8,181 bases of DNA, from the NCBI GenBank assembly GCA_025454565.1, contig JALOOE010000118.1, positions 1 to 8,181 on the forward strand, read 5' to 3'. The translations under genes were made by a program, and so were the position numbers. The notes beneath the pieces are model-generated. The model was not told the DNA's origin. It ran no database searches and worked only from the letters and a program-made list of their open reading frames with translations. Of the stretch, positions 1 through 5,729 are shown piece by piece; position 1 is the stretch's first letter; each line of letters begins with the position of its first letter. The DNA comes from Anaerolineae bacterium (lineage in GTDB: Bacteria > Chloroflexota > Anaerolineae > CG2-30-64-16).

Positions 1-106
1 GTTCAGCGGCGGGGCGGATACCGGAGCCGGCGGGATGGCGCGGGCGGTAGCTTGAGGCTGACCCGCTGGGGGCGATTGTCACGGGCCTCACCCGCCTATT
101 CTCCAT
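1..106 (-). CDS. possible 5' end of a divergent gene (uncertain)
   Basis: A minus-strand frame is open from an ATG at 106-104 to the window edge (35 codons). It has a high share of G/C at third codon positions and reads as an Arg/Pro/Ser/Gly-rich N-terminus starting MENRRVRPVTIAPSG. No Shine-Dalgarno sequence is visible upstream of the ATG. A competing reading is the 3' end of a plus-strand gene in frame 2, ending at the TGA at 53-55 with the tail FSGGADTGAGGMARAVA. Neither reading has a recognisable domain and both may be chance open frames in GC-rich DNA. Sequence to the left of the window would settle it. Confidence 0.2.
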   Translation of the reverse strand, partial: MENRRVRPVTIAPSGSASSYRPRHPAGSGIRPAAE

Positions 107-387
107 GTTGCGTTCGTGTGATATACTCGCCGCAGTGAGCTCGGTTTGTTTTCTGTCTGCGGGCCCCAAAGATCAGAACATCTACCCGCCGACGCCGCCT
201 GCCGGCGCCGCCGCCCGCTCCACGCAGACGCGCACCGCTCACGGCGGTCCTCCCCGTTGACGGAGCAGGCACTCAGGGCCAGAATGCTGTTGCGCGTGGA
301 GCATGGCGTGGCCGAGAGCGGCGCGGATTTCGATGTGTTTCGTGTATAGGGTAAATGGTGGGCGATATGGCGCTGCGGCTTTGATCC
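107..387. other. non-coding leader region upstream of the kinase gene
   Basis: About 280 bp without a convincing gene. A 67-codon plus frame beginning with TTG at 146 and ending at 349 has no Shine-Dalgarno sequence and no recognisable motif, so I do not call it. The stretch around 180-260 is very GC-rich and contains short inverted repeats, for example ACCGC (234-238) with GCGGT (244-248). I recognise no riboswitch, tRNA or known ncRNA. A weak TATAGG at 345-350 is a second possible -10 closer to the kinase start, without a convincing -35. Confidence 0.4.
119..127 (+). promoter_or_regulatory. candidate extended -10 promoter element
   Basis: The sequence TGATATACT fits the extended -10 pattern TGnTATAAT with one mismatch in the hexamer. 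The -35 position about 17 bp upstream (TTCTCC, 99-104) is poor, as expected when an extended -10 compensates. If used, transcription would start near 134 and leave a leader of about 250 nt before the kinase ATG at 388. This is a motif match only. Confidence 0.3.
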
Positions 388-2625
388 ATGGAGCATGAAT
401 TATCTTCCCGCGCTGCGAACACACGGGAGTTGCGGTCTCAATCGGTCGAGTTGGTCGCGCTGCTCCTGGCTCTGATCGGCTACGTTTGGCTGCTGGGTGT
501 GATCTGGCCGGAGACGGGCGAGGCGGCGCCCCTGGGGGTGTGGCTTGCAGCCCTTTCGCTGGCGTTGAGTGCGACGGCCGGCTTTGTTATGCGCCGCACC
601 CGGCCCACCCTTGCAGCCTTCGTCCTGATCGCCGGGTCACTCGGCGCTGTCACCGCGGCGCTTCTGGCCTACCAGGCCACTGATCTGGTTTACCTGTACC
701 TCCTGCCGCTGCTTCTGGCGAGCGTGCTGCTCGGCCGGCGCGGGTTGGCGACCGTTGCCGGCCTATGTATCGCCCTGGCGATCTGCATTCCCATCTCGGT
801 CATCGGCCTGGCCCCGACCTCGCGCTACGTCTGGCTGCCGGCGGGCGTGCTGGCGCTGGCAGCGGCCGCCTATGGATTGGCCACGCGCAACATGCAGGCA
901 TCGCTGGCCTGGATGTGGCACGGCTACGAGCAGGCAGAGCGCAACGAGCGCCTGGCGACCGAGCGGCAGGCCGAGCTTCGCCGCGTGCTGAAGACGCTGG
1001 ATGAGACTTCCTATCGCCTCGAGCGCGCCAATGCCGAGTTGGCTCAATCGCGCAATCGGGCCGAGGATGCCCGGCGTCTGAAGCAACAGTTCGCGCAGAC
1101 GATCAGCCATGAGTTGCGGACGCCACTGAATCTGGTGGTGGGCTTTACCGATCTGATCACACAATCACCCGAGTACTATAGGGAGCCGCTGCCTCCCGCT
1201 TACCACCGTGATTTGGCCATCGTTGCTCGCAATGCGCGTCATCTCCAGAATCTGGTGAATGACGTGCTCGATCTGGCCCGTATCGAGGCGGCCGAGATGA
1301 CCATCGTTCCAGAGGAGACCGAGCCGGCCGCGTTGGCGCGCGCGGCCGAGATGACCATCGTTCCAGAGGAGACCGAGCCGGCCGCGTTGGCGCGCGAGGC
1401 GACTGCGACAGCCGAGAGTATCATCCGCGCACGCGGCCTGGCGCTCGTCACCGAGATCGCGCCCGATCTGCCCACACTGTGGGTGGATCCGACTCGCATC
1501 CGGCAGGTACTCTTCAACCTTCTGAACAATGCTGCACGCTTCACCGAGTGCGGCCAGATTACCGTCGGGGTACGCCTGGCAGGGTCGGATGTGGTGTTTT
1601 CTGTGGCTGACACTGGCATCGGTATCGCTACGGAGGACCTGGGACGGATCTTCGAGGAGTTTCAGCAAGCCGATGGTACGCGTCGTCGACGACACGGAGG
1701 CGCCGGGCTGGGGTTGGCAATCTCCCGGCGCTTTGTCGAGCTACATGGCGGCCGGATATGGGCTGAGAGCGAAGTGGGGAAGGGGAGCAAGTTTTGTTTT
1801 GCCCTGCCGACGGCCGGCAGGGGAGAATCGGCTGTCAGTGGCGAGCGCAGCAAGCTGACAGATGTCGCGCGTGGTGAGTTGGCGCCTGTGCCCGTGCTCC
1901 TTGTGATCACGCGTAGCCCAACTGGGGCTGGCCTGATTGCCCGCTATCTTCCGGGCTGCCGCACCGTCATTGTACCCGATCTCGGCCAGGCGCGTGAGGC
2001 GGCAGAGCGTCTGCTGCCACAGGGGGTGTTGATTGACACCCTCTATGAGTCGATTAGTGAGGAATCCTTACAAGCATTGGCGGATACATGGGCGCTGTCT
2101 CGTACCACCTTCATGGCGTGTGCGTTGCCAGGCGAAGGTATCCTGCAGCACTGGCTCGACGTATCAGGCTACCTGGTTAAGCCCGTAACGCGCGAGCGGC
2201 TGTGGGACGTGCTGCGGCCGCTGGGGGAGCATGTGGATCGCATCCTGGTGGTGGATGACGACCGGGACTTTGCCCGGCTGGTGACGCGTATGCTCGACCA
2301 CCCCGTGCGCCGCTATCAGGTGTACACCGCAGACAGCGGGCGCCGTGCGCTGGATCTGATGCAAGCGCAGGCGTTTGATCTCATCTTGCTCGACATGGTG
2401 TTGCCCGACATGGACGGTGAACAGGTGATATCAGAGGTGCGCGCACGTCCCGCATGGCGAGCAATCCCGATAGTCGTGGTGTCGGGGGAAGATGAGACGA
2501 TGCTAAAGCCGCCTGCGGCCGGGCCGCTACTGCTATCGCGCAGCAACGGTCTGGCGCCCGCTGAGTTACTGCGTTGGATACGGTCGTGGCTGGAAGATCA
2601 GAAGGACCGGGTCAGTTCGCCGTGA
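388..2625 (+). CDS. membrane-bound hybrid sensor histidine kinase with two C-terminal receiver-like domains
   Basis: A 745-residue hybrid kinase, predicted to autophosphorylate on His and pass phosphate to receiver domains. Residues 20-165 contain about six hydrophobic segments (near 20-40, 49-68, 74-95, 100-116, 119-141, 147-165), so sensing is probably membrane-associated. A charged coiled coil (about 178-235) leads into the HisKA domain with the H-box FAQTISHELRTPLN (His241). ATPase boxes are intact: N-box FNLLNNA (Asn377-Asn381), G1 DTGIGI (Asp408), F-box FEEF (422-425) and G2 GGAGLGL (437-443). Receiver 1 (about 502-610) lacks the acidic pair but keeps Asp550 and Lys598. Receiver 2 (about 618-738) has Asp623/Asp624, phospho-acceptor Asp669 and Ser699, but no conserved Lys. 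Residues 301-318 are exactly repeated as 319-336. A TGA at 382-384 lies in frame just upstream, so 388 is the first ATG; no clear Shine-Dalgarno precedes it. The signal is unknown. Confidence 0.93.
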   Translation: MEHELSSRAANTRELRSQSVELVALLLALIGYVWLLGVIWPETGEAAPLGVWLAALSLALSATAGFVMRRTRPTLAAFVLIAGSLGAVTAALLAYQATDLVYLYLLPLLLASVLLGRRGLATVAGLCIALAICIPISVIGLAPTSRYVWLPAGVLALAAAAYGLATRNMQASLAWMWHGYEQAERNERLATERQAELRRVLKTLDETSYRLERANAELAQSRNRAEDARRLKQQFAQTISHELRTPLNLVVGFTDLITQSPEYYREPLPPAYHRDLAIVARNARHLQNLVNDVLDLARIEAAEMTIVPEETEPAALARAAEMTIVPEETEPAALAREATATAESIIRARGLALVTEIAPDLPTLWVDPTRIRQVLFNLLNNAARFTECGQITVGVRLAGSDVVFSVADTGIGIATEDLGRIFEEFQQADGTRRRRHGGAGLGLAISRRFVELHGGRIWAESEVGKGSKFCFALPTAGRGESAVSGERSKLTDVARGELAPVPVLLVITRSPTGAGLIARYLPGCRTVIVPDLGQAREAAERLLPQGVLIDTLYESISEESLQALADTWALSRTTFMACALPGEGILQHWLDVSGYLVKPVTRERLWDVLRPLGEHVDRILVVDDDRDFARLVTRMLDHPVRRYQVYTADSGRRALDLMQAQAFDLILLDMVLPDMDGEQVISEVRARPAWRAIPIVVVSGEDETMLKPPAAGPLLLSRSNGLAPAELLRWIRSWLEDQKDRVSSP
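1288..1395 (+). repeat. perfect 54-bp in-frame tandem duplication
   Basis: Two identical 54-bp units, 1288-1341 and 1342-1395, lie head to tail inside the kinase gene. Each encodes 18 residues, beginning AAEMTIVPEE and ending TEPAALAR. The duplicated piece covers the linker between the HisKA second helix and the start of the ATPase domain. Removing one copy leaves the usual kinase spacing. The copies have no base differences, synonymous ones included, which points to a recent event or an assembly artefact. Confidence 0.97.
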
Positions 2626-2644
2626 GAACGCCTGCATGGGATGG

Positions 2645-2659
2645 TCACCTATGCGGTGA
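2645..2659. repeat. small inverted repeat between convergent genes
   Basis: TCACC (2645-2649) and GGTGA (2655-2659) form a perfect 5-bp stem with a 5-nt loop, spanning the regulator's stop codon in the gap between the two convergent signalling genes. There is no T-run on either side, so it does not qualify as a standard intrinsic terminator. It is the only terminator-like structure I see in this 23-bp gap. Confidence 0.2.
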
Positions 2660-3962
2660 GTCCTCGCAACACGGCCAGAAGCGCATCCTCGGTGATCGGC
2701 TTAGGGAGGAATGCATTAGCGCCCATTGAGAGGGCTAACTCGGCCGCGCGCAACACGCTGCAGATTACCACGGGGATGTCCTGTGTCTCTGGCTGATTTC
2801 GCAAGACCTGCAGCACATCCCAGCCATCTTGATCGGGCATCATTACATCGAGCACAATGGCGTTTGGAAGCGCTGTGCGGGCTTGCAGCAAAGCCTCGGA
2901 GCCGGTCGCAGCAGAGATCACGCGAAAGCTGTGATAGGGCAGGACGCGGTGAAAGAATTCGAGCGCGTCCCGGTTGTCGTCCACGACCAGCACGGTGCGC
3001 TGGGGCGCACGCGGCAAGCGGAGGATCACGCCTTCGAAGGTGCCCGCCCGATCCAGCAAGCTGACCTCTATCTGTCCCAAGCTTGCCAGTTCGCGCACCG
3101 GCGCCAGATCGGTCTCCAAGTCCGCACTTTGCGTCCTGAGCCTATCGAGGGGTGAGATATCTGAAGACGCCTTGACAACTGCCGCTACAAGCTCAGACTC
3201 TGGCTCGGCACTGGCAAGGAGCGCAGGATTGGCCGGCATCGGCATCGGCGCAACGCTAAGCCGTACGTCCATGTGGGTCTCAGTGACATCCGCGGCCAGG
3301 GTCAGGCCGGCGGCGGTGCAACGCTCGGCCAGGAATGAGAGGGCGGCCAGGAGGAGTTGGCGGAGCAGGTTTCGATCCAGGCCGACGGGAGGCGCGGTCG
3401 TGGGAGCCAGAATTGTGAGCACCAGGTTGCGTTGACACAGGCGCGCTTCGAGCAGAGATCGTACTCCCGGCAATACCTCGTGCAAGTACGCGAAGTGATC
3501 CGTTCGGGCCAGACGTTCGGCCTCTTGACGCAATAACTGCCCTCGGTCAGTTGCGGGGGTGGAGGACTCGGTGGCGAGGGGTCCCGGCGCGATGTCAAGA
3601 TACCGCTGCCACAACGCCTGACCGATCGCCTCTAGCGTCGTTTCATGTTCGCGGTAGAAGTGGCGGCGGCTGATCGCGAGCCGATCCGAGACGGTTTGCG
3701 GATCAAGCCCGTCGGCGTAGCGCAAGACCATCAACTGGTGGCGTCGCACTTCGATCGAAGTCGCGGGCGCGCCTGGTCCCGGATCCAGATCGTCCAGGGC
3801 CTGTAACAGCAGATGGTGCAGCTTCCAGGCTTGTTCCTTGCGTTCAAGCGTGGGCCCGCAGATCAGCAGGTCGACTAACGGGTGGCAGCGCAAGTAGACC
3901 AGGTCATACAGATGCTCGTAGGCCTGGGCTACCAACGTCTTAAACTCGCTCTCTGTTAGCAT
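2649..3962 (-). CDS. HTH regulator with degenerate kinase-ATPase-like middle region and C-terminal receiver
   Basis: A 437-residue protein counted from the ATG at 3962. The N-terminal 125 residues are helical and carry a sigma-region-4-like helix-turn-helix at about 72-112 (core DPQTVSDRLAISRRHFYRE). Residues about 140-318 resemble a kinase ATPase domain: DRNLLRQLLLAALSFLAE aligns with the N-box region of the neighbouring kinase, and LGQIEVSLLDRAGTFEGVIL aligns with its end. Its N-box asparagines and glycine boxes are missing, so ATP binding is unlikely. The C-terminal receiver is complete: Asp328/Asp329, phospho-acceptor Asp372, Ser402 and Lys421. I infer a DNA-binding response regulator. 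A GTG at 3980 would add six residues; I prefer 3962 because the only good Shine-Dalgarno (AGGAG, 4003-3999) is 18 nt from that GTG and serves a tiny leader frame ending next to this ATG. The partner kinase may be the convergent gene at 388-2625; this is unproven. Confidence 0.88.
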   Translation of the reverse strand: MLTESEFKTLVAQAYEHLYDLVYLRCHPLVDLLICGPTLERKEQAWKLHHLLLQALDDLDPGPGAPATSIEVRRHQLMVLRYADGLDPQTVSDRLAISRRHFYREHETTLEAIGQALWQRYLDIAPGPLATESSTPATDRGQLLRQEAERLARTDHFAYLHEVLPGVRSLLEARLCQRNLVLTILAPTTAPPVGLDRNLLRQLLLAALSFLAERCTAAGLTLAADVTETHMDVRLSVAPMPMPANPALLASAEPESELVAAVVKASSDISPLDRLRTQSADLETDLAPVRELASLGQIEVSLLDRAGTFEGVILRLPRAPQRTVLVVDDNRDALEFFHRVLPYHSFRVISAATGSEALLQARTALPNAIVLDVMMPDQDGWDVLQVLRNQPETQDIPVVICSVLRAAELALSMGANAFLPKPITEDALLAVLRGLTA

Positions 3963-3963
3963 C

Positions 3964-3990
3964 TCAACGGCTTGCGGCACAGTATGTCAC
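3964..3990 (-). CDS. possible 8-codon leader ORF before the regulator
   Basis: On the minus strand AGGAG (4003-3999) sits 8 nt before a GTG at 3990-3988. That start opens the frame V-T-Y-C-A-A-S-R, ending at TGA 3966-3964, one base before the regulator's ATG at 3962. The spacing suits translational coupling: ribosomes ending on the leader could restart on the ATG. The alternative is that the regulator starts directly at GTG 3980 with an unusually long Shine-Dalgarno spacing. No homologue can be judged at this length. Confidence 0.25.
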   Translation of the reverse strand: MTYCAASR

Positions 3991-3997
3991 AATTGTG
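3988..3997. promoter_or_regulatory. perfect 10-bp palindrome, possible operator
   Basis: CACAATTGTG is a perfect palindrome; extended outward, GTCACAATTGTGTC is symmetric at 12 of 14 positions. It lies between the divergent regulator and transporter genes, just upstream of the rightward -35 and within the start region of the regulator. The position suits autoregulation of the regulator or shared control. The binding protein is unknown. Confidence 0.35.
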
Positions 3998-4009
3998 TCT
4001 CCTGAAGCG

Positions 4010-4039
4010 GTGACAACTGGTTGCTCAACAAACTATAAT
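4010..4039 (+). promoter_or_regulatory. sigma70-type promoter of the ABC transporter operon
   Basis: GTGACA (4010-4015) matches five of six bases of the TTGACA -35 consensus. After an 18-bp spacer, TATAAT (4034-4039) is a perfect -10. Transcription should start near 4046, giving a 5' UTR of about 70 nt to the binding-protein ATG at 4118. The opposite strand reads TATAGT across 4037-4032, so a weak divergent -10 for the regulator may overlap this one, but no -35 is evident for it. Confidence 0.7.
4014..4029. repeat. interleaved CAAC/GTTG inverted repeats in the promoter spacer
   Basis: The 16 bp CAACTGGTTGCTCAAC holds three alternating 4-bp arms (CAAC, GTTG, CAAC), so two overlapping dyads share the central GTTG. 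They begin at the last bases of the -35 and lie within the -35/-10 spacer of the transporter promoter, a typical operator position. The arms are short enough that chance cannot be excluded. Confidence 0.3.
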
Positions 4040-4049
4040 CTCTTCCAGC

Positions 4050-4068
4050 GTGAGGTGCCCCACCTCGC
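4050..4068 (+). promoter_or_regulatory. inverted repeat / hairpin at the start of the transporter transcript
   Basis: GAGGTG (4052-4057) and CACCTC (4061-4066) form a perfect 6-bp inverted repeat around a CCC loop. In RNA it extends by a U-G wobble and a G-C pair to 4050-4068. It begins about 4 nt after the predicted transcription start, so it could be a repressor operator overlapping the start site or a 5'-end hairpin that stabilises the mRNA. Confidence 0.4.
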
Positions 4069-4103
4069 AAACGGCTCCATTATACCATACTCTTTAGGCC
4101 CTC

Positions 4104-4110
4104 AGGAGGT
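4104..4110 (+). promoter_or_regulatory. strong Shine-Dalgarno that sets the binding-protein start
   Basis: AGGAGGT lies 7 nt before the ATG at 4118. It decides between that ATG and the in-frame upstream ATG at 3995. The latter has no ribosome binding site, lies upstream of the promoter, and would place 41 non-signal residues before the Tat signal. Confidence 0.85.
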
Positions 4111-4117
4111 TCAAACC

Positions 4118-5515
4118 ATGGAGACCAGGTATTCACGTCGATCATTTCTGCGCATGATGGCGGGCGCATCCGCGGCGCTGACAGTGGTGGCATGCAGTGC
4201 CCCGGCCCCTACCCCAGCACCTCAGCCCGCAGCCAAAGCGCCCGCTGCGGAGCCGACGAAGGCTGCGGCCGCAGCCCCAACCGCTGCAGCCGCTCCGACG
4301 GCAGCGCCTCAGCCCAAGGCTGGCCAGACCAAAATCCAGTTCATGTGGTGGCCTATCGGAGGAGAGCGGGGCTTGAAGGCGATGGATGCAGCCATGAAGC
4401 CCTTCGAAGAGGCTCATCCGGAGTTACTGGTCGAGAAGATCCCGGTGGCGCAAAACTACTTCGACAAGTTGGTGACGATGTATGCAGGTGGTACTCCGCC
4501 GGATGTGCACGCGGTTGACAACTACAACATTACCGAGATTGCCGACAAGGGCGTGGTGATGGATCTGGAACCACTCATCGCCGCCGACAAGGCGTTCAAG
4601 CTCGACGATTTCTTCGCCGCAGCTCTCAAGGAGAGCGTGTGGAAGAGCAGACGGCATGCTCTACCCTACATCGGCAGCACGCGGATCATGTTCTACAACA
4701 GCGACCTGATGCAAGCCAAAGGTCTGGAGACACCCGATAAACTGTGGGAGAAGGGTCAGTGGACCTGGGACAAGATGGTGGAGTACGCCAGGAAGCTGAC
4801 TGACACCTCCGGTGGCGCGGCCAAGACGGTGTTTGGCTTCAACGATGACCGTAACCTCGCTGCTGGCGGTCTGCCCAACTGGATCTGGGGAGCAAAGGGC
4901 GATATCCTGAACGCGGAAATGACCAAATGCCTGCTTAACACGCCAGAGGCTGTCGCGGGGATCAAGTTCATTCAGGATTTGATCCACAAGGAAGCGGTGG
5001 CGCCAAAGGCCGATGCGATGAAGGATGTTGACCTGGTAGCAACCGGCCGCATCGGGATGTGGATGAGTTGGCGCGGCCTGAGCGTGGGCTACCGCGCATT
5101 CTCCTACAAATGGGATGTGGTGCCGGCGCCTACTGGGCCGGCGGGCAAGCTGACTCTGTACAAGGGCAACTCGATGTGCATCGCCAAGGCGACCAAAATC
5201 GTGGATCCATCGTGGCAGTTGGCCAAGCACATTACCGGCAGAGAGGCGGATCAGCAGTACATCATGAACGGCGGCGCGACCCCGCGCAAGGATAATCTCG
5301 ATACTCTGATGAAGAGCACGCCGCCGCAGAACAATCAGTATTTCTACAGTCCACTGAATGAGGGCTGGACCAAGATGCTGCCCTTCAACCCGAAGTGGCG
5401 CGAATGGACGACCGAGTCGAACAAGTACTTCGACCGTATCTTCCTTGATAATGAGGATGTGCAGAAGGTGATGAACGAGATGGTGCCGGCGGTGGAGAAA
5501 ATCCTCAAGGCATAA
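4118..5515 (+). CDS. carbohydrate ABC transporter substrate-binding lipoprotein (family 1)
   Basis: A 465-residue extracytoplasmic binding protein that should capture the substrate and deliver it to the two permeases downstream. The N-terminus has a twin-arginine motif SRRSFLR followed by a hydrophobic stretch and a lipobox LTVVAC (Cys26), indicating Tat export and lipid anchoring. Residues about 27-70 are a low-complexity Ala/Pro/Thr/Lys linker, typical of Chloroflexota binding lipoproteins. The mature domain begins near KIQFMWWPIGGERGLKAM and shows the family-1 pattern: FEEAHPELLVEKIPV, the YAGGTPPDVHAV segment, the TRIMFYNSDLMQAKGL region and WTWDKMVEYARKLT. The length is normal for the family. 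Many aromatic residues fit carbohydrate binding, but the exact ligand cannot be read; the sulfatase gene downstream suggests a sulfated one. It has its own strong promoter and Shine-Dalgarno, and a 214-bp gap follows it. Confidence 0.92.
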   Translation: METRYSRRSFLRMMAGASAALTVVACSAPAPTPAPQPAAKAPAAEPTKAAAAAPTAAAAPTAAPQPKAGQTKIQFMWWPIGGERGLKAMDAAMKPFEEAHPELLVEKIPVAQNYFDKLVTMYAGGTPPDVHAVDNYNITEIADKGVVMDLEPLIAADKAFKLDDFFAAALKESVWKSRRHALPYIGSTRIMFYNSDLMQAKGLETPDKLWEKGQWTWDKMVEYARKLTDTSGGAAKTVFGFNDDRNLAAGGLPNWIWGAKGDILNAEMTKCLLNTPEAVAGIKFIQDLIHKEAVAPKADAMKDVDLVATGRIGMWMSWRGLSVGYRAFSYKWDVVPAPTGPAGKLTLYKGNSMCIAKATKIVDPSWQLAKHITGREADQQYIMNGGATPRKDNLDTLMKSTPPQNNQYFYSPLNEGWTKMLPFNPKWREWTTESNKYFDRIFLDNEDVQKVMNEMVPAVEKILKA

Positions 5516-5729
5516 TTTGCGTCCTCTCCACTGGCGCCATAGATAAGCGTGGCAGGGGCAGGTCTCGCAGTACGCGCGGCAGACGCACCGTCTTGCACGC
5601 CTGTGTATTGAAGGCATGCCTGCTATCTCACGAGGTCGAACCCGCCCTTGCCAACGGTTTTCGCCCCTGCTGAATGTCTCCGGTCGGTCGCTATGCCGGT
5701 CCGTCAGCGTGTCACGAGGAAAAGCGTCT
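5516..5729 (+). other. intercistronic spacer between binding protein and permease
   Basis: The 214-bp spacer holds no separate gene. An in-frame ATG at 5616 would lengthen the permease by 38 residues, but that extension is Arg/Ser/Cys-rich, unlike a permease N-terminus, and lacks a ribosome binding site. The spacer contains a hairpin (5579-5596) and a 10-bp palindrome AGGCATGCCT (5612-5621). I see no promoter better than background. The likely role is to let the binding-protein mRNA accumulate above that of the permeases. Confidence 0.5.
5579..5596 (+). terminator. intercistronic hairpin, possible attenuator or mRNA stabiliser
   Basis: AGACG (5581-5585) and CGTCT (5589-5593) pair perfectly around a CAC loop. 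With one bulged T (5594), a further two G-C pairs extend the stem to 5579-5596. No T-run follows, so a full intrinsic terminator is unlikely. Partial termination or protection of the upstream mRNA end fits its place after a binding-protein gene. Confidence 0.3.

Noticed and set aside
146..349. 67-codon plus-strand open frame upstream of the kinase
   Set aside because: It begins with TTG, has no Shine-Dalgarno, is Arg-rich in the manner of shadow frames in GC-rich DNA, and shows no motif.
1165..1695. Minus-strand frame inside the kinase gene showing the same internal repeat
   Set aside because: The repeat appears there only because the 54-bp DNA unit is a multiple of three; the plus-strand kinase motifs explain the region.
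3995..4117. In-frame upstream extension of the binding protein from an ATG at 3995
   Set aside because: It overlaps the promoter, lacks a ribosome binding site and would bury the Tat/lipoprotein signal; AGGAGGT before 4118 fixes the start.
4261..4276. Perfect 16-bp palindrome GGCTGCGGCCGCAGCC
   Set aside because: It lies inside the Ala-rich lipoprotein linker and is explained by a run of Ala codons (GCT GCG GCC GCA GCC); no regulatory role is needed.
5616..5729. 38-residue N-terminal extension of the MalF-type permease
   Set aside because: The extension is Arg/Ser/Cys-rich, has no Shine-Dalgarno and is absent from usual permease N-termini; ATG 5730 is well placed after GAGGA.
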